Shown here one piece after another: positions 1-10,107 of a stretch of DNA of 64,000 nt. The notes beneath the pieces were generated by a model. It worked only from the letters and a program-made list of their open reading frames with translations. It was not told the DNA's origin and made no database searches. The translations under genes were made by a program, and so were the position numbers. The first letter of the stretch is position 1. Every line of letters begins with the position of its first letter. Source of the DNA: Cristatella mucedo (lineage: Eukaryota; Bryozoa; Phylactolaemata; Cristatellidae); the NCBI GenBank assembly GCA_009760855.2, contig WPIO01000008.1, positions 3,525,001-3,589,000 of the forward strand, read 5' to 3'.

Positions 1-58
1 TGCAAGGCAACTCTCACATTAAGAAACACATCCTCTCCATTACTGAAAATCAAAGACA

Positions 59-322
59 TTAGTTGAAGTCCCATATTTCGTTGTCCAGCTCTATTTCACC
101 AACGATATCTCGCGTACCCAAACGGTAGTCTGGGAGAGCTCGACCGTGCTGCAGAGAGTGAGTGACATCCAGACACCTGCTTCGCCACAGACTCTTCGGC
201 TTCGATTGGCGTTTATACCGTTCAGCCGATCGACGGTTTCCAGTGCTAGCAGTTGTCGCCACAGTTGACGCCGATGTCGAGGGAGTATTTGCCGCTGCCG
301 ATTGCCGCTCCGCCTTCTCCAC
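59..322 (-). other. possible terminal coding exon, unrecognised
   Basis: A minus-strand reading frame of 87 codons ends at a TAA at 59-61. Its last 45 or so residues have a mixed, protein-like composition and end in ELDNEIWDFN. An in-frame TGA lies just upstream, so if real it must begin at a splice acceptor. I recognise no family, and an overlapping frame is also open, so this may be chance. Confidence 0.2.
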
Positions 323-329
323 TCCCCAG

Positions 330-1030
330 GATCATTCTGAGCTTCTTTGGCCAATGCTGCATTGATCCTGCTTGACTTGAAGGTGAACGCGGGCGTTCTC
401 GTGCCCCCCCCCCCAGCTCTGGTCGTCGGCTTGAGCGGACTCTAGCGGCAGTGCACTCTTCTGCGGAGGAAGTGAAGGAGCCGAAATAAACCGCCACCAG
501 GCACGCTGGTGCTCGCTGGGGAAATTGAGAACTGAGCCAGCAGCAGCGTCCGGCGATTTACAAAATGAACTAGGAAGACGAAACAGCTACGGTTGCACTG
601 GTAATTGATGTAGAGCGATAGATAATTGGGTGGTAGCTCTCCAGCTTTCTGTTACCAAATACAGATTGACAACGCATTGGTGTTCCACATAACTCCCCTG
701 GTTCTTCAATCATCCCTGCAGCTGGACAGCTGCCGGAGATTCTGAAAAGTCCGTGGGAGAATAGGCTGCCTCAGCGTGTCAGCATACCAGCAAGAGGCCA
801 GCATTGCTGGGAGCCTACACGAGAGGGTAGATAAATGTGCGAAAGGCCAGCGGCAGCAGCGGATGATCCCAGGTGCAGGTTGATGGTGCATCGGTGCTGA
901 CAGATGAGGTATGGACATCGCCAGAGGACTGACAGCCGGTGCGAGTGAAGGGTTTAGCAAGGACGTACCAAGGGTCTACCTTGGGAGAGGTAAAATGACA
1001 AGTCCAAAACTTTCCTTCTGTGGTCAGGGC
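330..1030. other. no gene recognised
   Basis: Mixed-composition sequence with a short C homopolymer near 404-413. No exon, repeat family or RNA gene could be supported on either strand. Confidence 0.4.
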
Positions 1031-1039
1031 GGTGCATTT

Positions 1040-1185
1040 GTCTTTTACATATAAATTCATTTGTATAGCGCCTCAAGAGAACTACTCCATTCAGGCGCTT
1101 CAGACACGCCTCGGAGCTCGATCCCACGATCTCAGCCAGACCTTGGTCGGGGCAAGCACTTTAACAGCTGGACCAAACCAGCATT
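1040..1185 (-). mobile_element. SINE family B copy
   Basis: Read on the minus strand this has the tRNA-like head (TGGTCCAGCTGTTAAAG, then a CTTGCCCCGACCAAGG stretch), a degenerate B box and the tail containing AAGCGCCTGAAT and GGCGCTATACAAATGAATT. It matches the copy at 41,102-41,275. The tail matches the 3' hairpin region of LINE family 1. Confidence 0.7.
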
Positions 1186-1255
1186 TAAATTATCCGGTCT
1201 TGCTTGCTGTTAGCCACGATATGAACATCAGGTTTGCACACAAACATACATATAC

Positions 1256-1258
<3 letters not shown>

Positions 1259-1290
<32 letters not shown>

Positions 1291-1369
1291 GTGTGTATAT
1301 GTGTGTATGTGTGTGTGTGTGTGTGTGTATGTGCGACGCTCACGACAGACAAGCTTAGCTGCAGAAATT

Positions 1370-1402
<33 letters not shown>
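1259..1402. repeat. (TA)n and (GT)n microsatellites
   Basis: There are (TA)n tracts at about 1,259-1,286 and 1,369-1,402, and a (TG)n tract at about 1,288-1,330. Long tyrosine/isoleucine or histidine/threonine frames across them are artefacts of the repeat. Confidence 0.95.
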
Positions 1403-1403
<1 letters not shown>

Positions 1404-1552
1404 CGCAGTTGGCACATCTCACCACTTCTCGCTGACCTGCACTGGATACAAGTCAAGCAAGGCATCGACTTCAAGATTTTGTCAGTCACTTTTAGGTCCC
1501 TTCATTCTTCGGCTCCAGCCTACCTACCAGATCTACTCACCCACCACCTAAG
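1403..1552 (+). mobile_element. LINE family 1 fragment (C-terminal coding part)
   Basis: Nucleotides from 1,415 on match the part of LINE family 1 encoding the conserved HWLPVKQRIDFK and SLAPAYLSDLLP regions. On the other side of the (TA)n tract, at 1,331-1,368, is a short piece of the same LINE in the opposite orientation. Confidence 0.7.
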
Positions 1553-1555
1553 CAT

Positions 1556-2560
1556 GTTAGTGCAGAGTATATGAATAGTCATTAGCAATATTTGAGTGAC
1601 ATGGCAGCAAGAGCTTGCTTGCCTTCCCCCACACCCATCCATTTTGCCACGTGCGTGGATAATTTATCAAGACAAGAGAGCAAGAAGCGACTGCATGAGA
1701 GTGTGTGCAAAGACGCTCGAGGCCTATACAACTTAAATACTGCATGCCAGTGCGATATCACCACAAGCCCCGGGTAACTCATTTCTCACGCGAGCCGCAT
1801 AAAAGAACTCTTAAAAGCGAGCGATTGCTGCTCGCCAGGTTGAAGTTCTAGCAAAATATTTGGTAATTGTAAAATATCACTTTTAATCTACGAAAATTTG
1901 GTAGGTTAATAGGCCGATAGAGGAGAGAAAAGATAGCCACGATCCCCAAGAATAGGTAAGAGCCAGCTGACCACTAGCCCGACTACTATTCCTGCCTGGT
2001 GGACGCTTACGAATGATGATCTGGCAAGAGGATGCCTTTCGTCGTGCGTTCGTCCATATATTCTATTGTCTATCGCTCCGGCGCCACACTGCTCCGAGCT
2101 TACGGTCCCCATCACTGCAGAGAGGGACCAGCCGTCTTCAGGAGAAAGCAGCAAGCCAGAAAGCAATCAGGATACGATTGCAGATCCAAGTTGCAATTTC
2201 ACAGATGCCGGTGAGAAGAGGAAGCCATATTTTTGAACCACGAAGACCTCGGCGATCTGATAAGAGGTCTCACTAAGTGGTCTTACTCAGTTCAATGCTC
2301 AGTTTCTGACACCGAGGCTCGAGGAAAGGAACTTTTCGGATGAAAGGTTGAATGGGGCAGATCAGAGGAAGCATCACAGACTTCATTCCAAGAGCTAATT
2401 CCAAGTAGGCAAGATGGGCTGTGCTTCTGCGATATGGAGGCTGGTCTATTCTAGGGTATAGGCCTTTCAAGACGGTTTTTCTTGCCAAGTTTCCTTATTT
2501 TCCTTACCTATGAGTTAGTCGGGACGTGACGCGAACTTTAACAAAAGGGGCAACCACAGA
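1556..2560. other. no gene recognised
   Basis: About 1 kb of mixed sequence with only short, uninformative frames on both strands. No exon, SINE or LINE homology could be supported. Confidence 0.4.
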
Positions 2561-2565
2561 GGCTT

Positions 2566-4130
2566 AATAATAATAATAATAATAACACACTTGATAAAGT
2601 GCCTTCAGAGAAATCAATCTCTTTCTATGTGCTTTACGTTTGCTTCAAAGGAAACACGCTCGAGTGGTGGATGGTAGCATGTTTGATAAACAGCATGAAT
2701 AACGCGGTTAGGGGTGACATGCACAGGGTCAGCATGCAAGTGTGGTTAGTGGCAGCATGCAATAGCATCAGCGTGCATAAGCACATAAAGGAAGAATCAC
2801 CGGGGCCCACTAGATTCTGTCATAATCTTTTTTCAAATTTTTTTAATTGTTTTCAAAAAGCGTTTTTAATTTCTTTTTAAATGTGGTCAAGTCAAGAGAT
2901 GTCGTGATGCAAGTCAAGAGTGAGTTCCTGGCTTTGGGAGCATAGAACTAAAGGCATGGTCTCCAAAGGATTTGATGTTTGTACAAGGTATAGGTTAACA
3001 GTTAGATTCGGAAAAGCGGGTGGTACGATGCTTACCCTAGTGGGGGAGTAGATCTGATAGGTAGGCTGGAGCCAAAGAATGAAGGGACCTTAAAGTGAGT
3101 GACACAACCTTGAAGTCGATCCGTTGCTTGACTAGTAGCCAGTGCAGGTCGGCGAGAAGTGGTGAGATATGACAAGTGCGCCACTCACGACAGACAAGCC
3201 TTGCTGCAGAGTTTTGCACCAACTGTAGGCACCTGATTGCATATGCCGGTAGACCAGCAAGAAGTGAGTTACGGAAGTCAAGACGGGATGTCACAAATGC
3301 AATGACCTACATAGATGAGGTATCCTCCTTTAAACGAGCCCTAATTCTAGCAATGTTATGTAGCTGAAAGTTGGCAGACTTGATTGTGGAGCTGATGTGG
3401 TCGTCTAACGAATGGTCACTTGGCAACATGACATCTAGATTTCGTGCAGATCCAACAGGATATATGCTGCTAGAGCCGATTTTGAGCGTTAACCGTTCAC
3501 ATTTTTGAATCAAACTTTTGTTTGCCCATAACTAGCAAGTTTGTTTTATCATCATTCAATTTAAGGAAATTTGCGGATGTCATCAATACAGGCAGCAAGG
3601 GAGTTGAGATAATTCAACGTACTGGAGAGCTGGGCGGGATCAAAGCAAAGTTGCAACTGAGTATCGTCCGCATAGACGTGAAAGCCTAGATTGTGCTTAG
3701 CAATCACATTGGCCAGAGGGAGAGAATAAACCGCAAAAAGAATTAGACCAAGCACAGAGCCCCGTGGTATCCCACATTTCAGAGGTTCCTCGGACGATCT
3801 TTGCTCACTTACATCAATACTCTGATGTCTCCCACTGAGGTAGGACCTGAACCTTTGCACAGCAGTGCCAGTGATGCCCAGACGACTTGAGAGGTGTTCA
3901 AGAAGGACTTGGTGATCAATAGCATCAAAAGCTGCCGAAAGATTGAGCAAAAGAAACAGAAATACTCTAATCGATTCTGCAAACCTAAGTAGGTCACTAT
4001 ACACCCAAAGCAATGCTGACTCTGTGGAGTGATGAGCTCTAAAGCCAGACTGGAACGTACTAGCAAGGATTAAAATTTCAATATATGAGTTCAGCTTGTC
4101 TACCACGACTGAGGCTTCGGATTTTTTTTA
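2566..4130 (-). mobile_element. LINE family 1 copy, 5' truncated, decayed
   Basis: The 3' end is at left, as a (TAA)n tract at about 2,567-2,585 with the tail hairpin lost in part. The reverse transcriptase core reads on the minus strand at 3,561-4,106, with AFDAIDHQ, a GIPRGSVLG block and the YADDTQL catalytic box. The C-terminal SLAPAYLSDLLPH region follows at 3,037-3,294. Several stops and frameshifts break it. It belongs to the L2/CR1 group by its YADD context and (ATT)n tail. Confidence 0.85.
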
Positions 4131-4479
4131 GGGAAAAAACAACATCGAGTGAGAGCTGCTGATCCAAGCTCGGAATGTGCTAACGATGCTACCACTGAGC
4201 ACATTAGGTTAGCCTCGTCGAATGAGTGTTCAGGGCTGTGCACGATGAGTCAGCAGCTCTTCAGTACCTCAAAGATGTCTTTTACAGCTGTCGGGTGCTA
4301 AAGCTGAGACCTTCATCAGGAAACAGAGTGAGAAGGTCGCCGAGTGTGACGAATTCGCCAAGAGGCTGAACTGCACGGAGAGAGCACAGTTTGGGACAGT
4401 TAAGGTGAAAAGCAAAAAGCCTGCTATCAGCTGTCAAGTAACGTCAGCTGGTCTATCACTCGGAAGACGACATTCGATC

Positions 4480-5190
4480 TGGTCGACAGCGAAACTCCGA
4501 GTCAGAATTTTCATGATTGAACTGCATGCAAAAGAGTCAATAAGAAATCCTACAGTACACATAACTGAAAAGTGACCGTGCTTCATTGACCATCTGCGCT
4601 TTACTATACGGCAGTGCTTACTTCGACATGAGGAGCACGTACAAGCTAAGTTAACGTGACACATAGGTAAACAGATTGCGATAGAAACAGAGGCCACAAA
4701 TCAGTGCATCTCTGTGGTATAAATCGTAAAAAGAGCGCATCGGATACAGTGGCTGATGACAAGCAGATGAAGCATCAGATGAATGGGCCAAGGCAAGTGG
4801 TGCGCTAGAAAAGATGCCTTTAATATTTGGAGACCCACACACTTTCACCCAACTGGTCGTCTAATGCTGCTTCGTGAAAGCTTCATATGCCGCTTGAACA
4901 TAGAAATGAGAATGCTTCCTGGCCAAGCTGCTTGACTTGTACATGCACGATATATGCAATCGCTTGCATGTGCACACGTGATTGTGTGCAACGTCAAAAT
5001 GTCGCAGTCAAGTCCGAATGGGCAGGCTAGGGCACACAAAACAGGCACAGACACATGCAAATACGCACACAGCGCATGCACACAATCGCCCACGCACTAA
5101 CGCGCAACCGCACACACAAAAGCACAAAATAAAAACACATTGTATATTTATTTATATTTATTATATAACTTGTATTACCTTTGCAAGTTA
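4480..5190 (-). pseudogene. duplicate of the 3' part of the DHDH-like locus
   Basis: This stretch is closely similar over about 650 bp to 42,780-43,400, which lies downstream of the last placed exon of the DHDH-like gene. It includes the candidate terminal exon, here altered at several amino-acid positions. It runs straight into a copy of DHDH exon 5 at 5.4 kb. Exon 6 and the LINE-bearing intron are absent, so it is part of broken locus copy A. Confidence 0.6.
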
Positions 5191-5426
5191 GGAAGTACCT
5201 TGGCAAGTGCCACTACAGCCTATAGTAGCTCAGGATGAACAGAATTACTTACTGTTAGCTCAGACCGAGTATCTGTTAAGCCTGCTCGGCTGGGGCGGCT
5301 GCTGCCATCCGAGCCACAAAGCAAGCAAGCTGGGCATAGCTGACGCATGCTTAAAGTGCAGCTGTGTAAATCCAAGCCAAGCCGTCGAGGCGAAAACGAG
5401 CTGACACTAATCAGCAGCTAGCCTAC

Positions 5427-5561
5427 CTCAACGTGACGCTCTGTGCCGTAGATGGCAGCTCTGTTGCACAGTCTGGTTCGGCAATCCGCGACCAGCTGCG
5501 ACCAGCTGTGAGTGCTTCCCACCCTCGTACTCGAGTATCACCAGGCAGCTCTCCTCGACGC
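5427..5561 (-). pseudogene. DHDH-like exon 5 copy, frameshifted
   Basis: This corresponds to the functional-looking exon at 48,162-48,286, including the acceptor (CGACCAG) and donor (GAG|GTAGGC) sequences. It retains the ILEYEGGKH coding stretch. A 10-bp direct duplication (GCGACCAGCT, 5,489-5,508) throws the rest out of frame. Flanks at 5.2-6.13 kb match 47.94-49.28 kb except that exon 4 is deleted. Confidence 0.75.
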
Positions 5562-6148
5562 CTGGTCGACAGCAAAGGAAGACAGCCTTCGGTAGCACCG
5601 AGGTGCACGGAAGTGCAGAAGCAGCGCCTAGGGCTGAGGCACGCGATTCTTGGATTGAGTATCAGTGCACAGCCGCAGCCGAGCTGCAGGGACCAGCGCA
5701 TTTGCTGTGCTGCTCGCCGCAAATGAGAGCAGCTGCTGCTGCAAATGCTCGCGAGCAGTCAAACTGCCGACCGTGGTAGCTAGCAAAGTTGCGCAAAAGC
5801 AGCGCCACGGCTGCCGGCAGCTCCGTGGGCACGTGCTCGGCTCATGGTCGTCGCCTACACATCACCGACAGCGACCGACTCGGTCCGAACAGACAGAGGG
5901 TGCCGTCTGGGGTAAAATCGCTCGCGCAAGACGAGGCTCTGATGCTCTGACAGCCTCTCTGTCGCACTAGCGGCATGGGTCGCTCGGATCTGCAAACGGC
6001 GGACGAGCAAGCAAAGCAGCTGGAGTGCCGAGGCACAGTGCACCGGCCTACATGCAGGTTTCTCATCAGGCCAGGTTAGTCCCTGCTGGCCGGCAACTGT
6101 ACTTCCGGTCGGTGCATGCAGGGCCAATGGGTGAGGTGCTCTCGTGTT

Positions 6149-8398
6149 ACCACGAGTTTACCCCTCTGACAAAGCACACTGTGCGCCCCCGCCCAGACGG
6201 CCTATGGTTTACCGCAGACATTAAACTAGCCAAGTCTACTAAACGAAAGCTTGAAAAAGCATACAAAAGATCCGGACTAACTGTCCATCGACAACCATAT
6301 GAAGACTACTGTAGGTCGTACCAATCGAATCTAGCAAAGGCTAAGTCTAGTTTTTATAAAAAACATCGTTGAATCACAGATGCACAATCCAAAAATGCTG
6401 ATGTCGACAATAAACCATCTCCTCAACCGTTCCCAGATTAGCTCCTTACCTGATGATCCTAACGATGATCTAGCCGATCACTTCTCTCGATTCTTTGTGC
6501 AGAGGGTAGACAAGATCAGGGAATCCATCCCTGCGATGACAACCTCCCCACTAGAATGCTGTTCCTCGGTTCCTGGCTGCACCTCAATGTCTGCATTTAA
6601 GCAGGTCACTAGTGATCTAGTCCTAAAGTTCGTATCTCAATCAAAGAAGACAACAAGTCCTCTGGACCCTATTCCCACTGTCCTGCTCCTACGTTGCATT
6701 GATCTGCTGCTGCTATACATAACTAACATAATTAATATGTCATTAGCCTCAGGTCATGTTCCAGCACCTTTCAAAAAAGGTCTAGTCAGGCCACTTCTCA
6801 AGAAAACTACACTTGACCAAGAAAACTTGAGCAACCACCGCCCAGTTTCCCTTCTACCATTCCTATCAAAGACACTCGAACGGGTCGTGGCAGACCAGCT
6901 GAACTCGTATATCGAAACCTCACACCTTGCTAGTAAGTTCCAGTCTGGCTTAAGAGCTAATCACTTCACAGAGTCAGCATTGCTTCGGGTATACAACGAC
7001 CTACTTAGGAATGCAGACAGGGGTAGAGTGTCTCTGCTTGTTTTGCTTGGTCTTTCGGCAGCTTTTGATACCATCGATCACAAAGTTCTTCTAGAGCGCC
7101 TCTCATCTCGCCTGGGCATCACTGGCACTGCTCTGCAGTGGTTCAGGTCCTATCTCAGTGGGAGACTCCAGAGTATTGACGTGAATGGACAAAGATCATC
7201 TGAAGTACCTCTGAAATATGGAGTACCTCAGGGCTCAGTGCTAGGTCCGGTTCTTTTCACGGTTTATACTCTCCCTCTTGCTGATGTGATTGCCAAGTAC
7301 AATCTAGCCTTTCACTTTTATGCAGATGACACTCAGTTGTACCTTTGCTTTGATCCCTCCCAGCCTTCGAGCACCTCAAATTCTCTAAACTCACTAGCTG
7401 CATGCATTGATGACATCCGCACATGGATGGCAGCAAATTTTCTGAAACTTAACGATGATAAAACTAACTTACTAGTTATGGGCAAACCCTGTATGATCCA
7501 GAGATTGGAAAGGCTGACTCTCAAAATTGGCTCTGCCAGCATATCTCGCGTTGAATCAGCTCAAAATCTAGGTGTCACATTCCAAAGCGACCTCTCGTTA
7601 GACGACCATATCAGCTCCACAGTCAAATCCGCCTATTTTCAGCTTCATAACATTGCTAAAATTCGGGCTTGTTTAGATAAAGATACCACGTCAAAGTTGG
7701 TCCATGCGTTCATGACTTCCCGTCTCGACTTCTGCAACTCACTGCTTACTCGCCTACCAGCATGTGCGATCAGGCGATTGCAGCTGGTGCAAAACTCTGC
7801 AGCTAGGCTTGTCTGTCGTGAGCGTCGCAGTTGCCACATTACTCCACTTCTCGCCGACCTGCACTGGCTACCAGTCAAGCAACGGATCGACTTCAAGGTC
7901 AATGTCGCTCACTTTTAGGTCGCTTTATTCCTTGGCTCCAGCCTATCTGTCAGATATACTACCCCATCAGGCCAAGCACCGTACCACCCGCTTTTCGGAA
8001 TCCAACAGTCTAGAAATACCTCATACAAACCTTAAATCCTTTGGAGACCGTGCATTTAGTTCATATGCTTCCAAAGCCTGGAACTCCTTCCCGACCTGCG
8101 TCAGAACATCCCCTGACCTGACCACATTTAAAAGGAACCTAAAAACATACCTATTTAGGACAGCATTTAGTGGGTCCCTGTGATTCGTCCTCGATGTGCT
8201 TATGCGTTCTGACACTGTGCATGCTGCCACTAACCACATTTGCATGCTGACCCTGTGCATGTCACCCCTAACCATATTATTCCTTTCGTTTGTTTTTTCA
8301 AGCATGATTTTACTTACCATTTAATTGCATTTCACTTTACAGCAAATGTAAAGTGCCTAGAGAGAGATTAAGTTCTCTGAGGGCGCTTTATCAAGTGA

Positions 8399-8427
<29 letters not shown>
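6149..8427 (+). mobile_element. LINE family 1, best-preserved copy (L2/CR1-like)
   Basis: The element is 5' truncated in the endonuclease-RT linker and carries most of ORF2, a 3' UTR and an (ATT)n tail at 8,399-8,426. The junctions are visible by comparison with the DHDH paralogue near 49,280-49,310, which lacks the insertion. TTACCA occurs at both ends and may be the target-site duplication, though the (ATT)n tail makes this uncertain. Only two frameshifts are evident: in an A-run near 6,360, and near 7,897. The last 60 bases form a stem, AAAGTGCC paired with GGGCGCTTT, with an inner AGAGA/TCTCT stem. Confidence 0.9.
6380..7918 (+). CDS. LINE reverse transcriptase ORF (512 codons, family 1)
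   Basis: This is the main open part of the LINE at 6,149-8,427. The RT blocks occur in order: NHRPVSLLPFLSK, the AAFDTIDHK box, [10 protein letters not shown], and YADDTQLY (codons at 7,319-7,342) with the catalytic aspartates intact. The LNDDKTNLLVMGK block and the C-terminal SRLDFCNSLL region follow. The frame starts inside the protein because a single-base indel near 6,360 separates it from the upstream linker (6,025-6,372). A second indel near 7,897 displaces the last 90 residues into 7,918-8,183. The family copies itself by target-primed reverse transcription; this copy is probably dead but recent. Confidence 0.85.
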   Translation: MHNPKMLMSTINHLLNRSQISSLPDDPNDDLADHFSRFFVQRVDKIRESIPAMTTSPLECCSSVPGCTSMSAFKQVTSDLVLKFVSQSKKTTSPLDPIPTVLLLRCIDLLLLYITNIINMSLASGHVPAPFKKGLVRPLLKKTTLDQENLSNHRPVSLLPFLSKTLERVVADQLNSYIETSHLASKFQSGLRANHFTESALLRVYNDLLRNADRGRVSLLVLLGLSAAFDTIDHKVLLERLSSRLGITGTALQWFRSYLSGRLQSIDVNGQRSSEVPLKYGVPQGSVLGPVLFTVYTLPLADVIAKYNLAFHFYADDTQLYLCFDPSQPSSTSNSLNSLAACIDDIRTWMAANFLKLNDDKTNLLVMGKPCMIQRLERLTLKIGSASISRVESAQNLGVTFQSDLSLDDHISSTVKSAYFQLHNIAKIRACLDKDTTSKLVHAFMTSRLDFCNSLLTRLPACAIRRLQLVQNSAARLVCRERRSCHITPLLADLHWLPVKQRIDFKVNVAHF

Positions 8428-8429
<2 letters not shown>

Positions 8430-8565
8430 GTCAGGTGACGGATACGAGTCCTGCCGCAGGCAGGCAATACTTTATTGCCCATTGAAAACAAGGGTGATTG
8501 CACCTAAGACCAGTCTACCACTATGTAAATTAATATTTCCCAGTCTTACACTCCACATTGCCATA

Positions 8566-8900
8566 AAGACTGTCTGGATGTTACGCAGGCGGCAAGTTTT
8601 GTATAGCACATATACAGCCTAAGCAGCTTTCGGCAAGATTCCGGTATCCACCAGACTCCATCTCATGCAACAAAGAGGAAGTGAGAAGCATAGTTGAATC
8701 AGGAGAGCAGTTGAGGTAGTAAGTAGCATGGAAGTAGCAGTTTAGGATGGCTGTAACGGATATGCAAAATTCGGCATCAGGAGAGTAGTTGTCGTTGCCC
8801 AAGCATTGTGGAAGTGAGTTCCACAGTCTAGGTCCAGCTGAGCAAAAGCTTGTGTTGCTAAAGGCCCTTAAGCTATGTAAAGGAGGCCCTCGAACTAGCT
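8566..8900 (-). mobile_element. LINE family 2 3' UTR fragment
   Basis: The stretch beginning GCCATAAAGACTGTCTGGAT and running through the CTCCATCTCATGCAACAAAG block matches 44,575-44,760 (the 3' end of the family 2 LINE), 30,630-30,960 and part of 54,960-55,170. It is non-coding. Confidence 0.6.
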
Positions 8901-9496
8901 GATTTTTACCTTTACTCGGCTACAGTTACTGGGGGTGGGCAAAGCTTGCTGAAGCTGAAACCAACATTGAGGCCACGGGGCATTTTGGGGACAATCCCGA
9001 GCTAGATGGTGAACGGAATGTGGAATGTGGAATGTGATTTGCATTCACCACTGCTAAATGTGCTGTTCAGTCTTTAGGCTAACTGTCGGAAGCTGAGCAG
9101 TCTTACACGTCCTTGCTGGCCAAACATGGTCGTGCAAGCCACGTGGCCTCCAATGAGCCTATTCCTTTGCAACTCTTACGGCAAGCACACTGCGGCTGCG
9201 CTCCCCTCCTCCTCTGTGTCTTTGCCAGCTTGAGTTCACCTGCTTGAGCTCAACGACGACATGCACGCAGCCTCGGCTGGCTGACCTCCGCACGAGACAG
9301 CGTCAGCTGGAGGCTCATTCTGTGACTCGCGCACGTCGGCTGAAGCTAAGCTGGCCAGAAGCCCGACCATACAGAAATCTGCAACTCCCAGCCAGCAACT
9401 TACGAGCAGTGAGTGACTCGTCTTTCCCGATGCTCCTTCACAAGTGCCCAGCTGAGCAGCTAGCAAGGACAGGCGAGCTGAGCCACGTTTACGTAC
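8900..9496. repeat. duplicated DHDH intron 3 sequence (copy A)
   Basis: This is colinear with 49,400-50,144 and with 30,960-31,535, including the CAGTCTTTAGGCTAACTGTC and CATGCACGCAGCCTCGGCTG blocks. It lies just downstream, on the minus strand, of the fused exon at 9,497. Confidence 0.7.
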
Positions 9497-9768
9497 CTCC
9501 ACGATAAAGAGCTTCTTGTCCAGCAGCCCCGCTGGCAGTTGCTGTCGAACTTGTTTAAACTGGCCATGGTGATAAGGCCTCCCGAGCAGACACTGAGTGA
9601 GTAGAAGATCTGAGTGGCCGCGTTCTGCCAGACGGTGGCGTCAGCGAGGCGCTGAGAGTTGGGGGTCACGTAGAACTTGAGGCCCTCGAGGGCGCCCTCC
9701 AGCTTGACGCCACGGATAAGCAGCACAGTCAGCATGACGTAGGAGAAGATGGCCGTGAAGTAGGCTGC
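9497..9768 (-). pseudogene. chimeric exon: SLC6 transporter exon joined to a DHDH exon end
   Basis: From an acceptor (TCCCTGCAG) at 9,769 the minus strand encodes a segment typical of the SLC6 sodium-coupled transporter family. It includes a membrane helix, LIRGVKLEGALEG, the conserved QNAATQIFYSLSV stretch and ASLNKFDSNCQR. At about 9,522-9,532 the similarity to SLC6 stops. The remaining 25-35 bases match the 3' end of DHDH exon 3, including its donor GAG|GTACGT (exon end 9,497), but in a different reading frame. Upstream SLC6 exons lie at 12.0-12.65 kb; the exon for the fourth helix was not found. The locus is a pseudogene, or at best encodes a truncated chimera. Confidence 0.8.
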
Positions 9769-10107
9769 CTGCAGGGAGAGTGGCGGGCAGCAACTAATAC
9801 ATCGGACTAATACGTCGCATGACTTCGCACAGGCTTCGTAGGTGCTGACTACTAGAAGTGGAATAAGGCCAATCACGCTACAGCTCACTCCTCTATTACT
9901 CCCTAGCAAACACACCATGAGATTGCATAGCACGAGACCCAGGAAATCTGTCGAACAGGCCTTTCGACATTGGAGGCCTGGGGAGCAAAAGCTGACCAAA
10001 TGACGTGCCTCTCTTTGGCAGCACTCGGCTTCGATAGCCGGGATCAGCCAAAGGCAGGCAGCTCCCATAGATAGAGGTCAAAGACAGGCAGCTCTCTCAG
10101 AATGAGG

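Noticed and set aside
1185-1425. Long frames rich in Tyr/Ile and His/Thr
   Set aside because: They are translations of (TA)n and (GT)n microsatellites.
5433-5970. Novel proteins at 5.4-6.0 kb and 48.2-48.9 kb
   Set aside because: They are antisense or shifted frames across DHDH exons 4-5 and a GC-rich intron, and do not survive comparison of the two paralogous copies.
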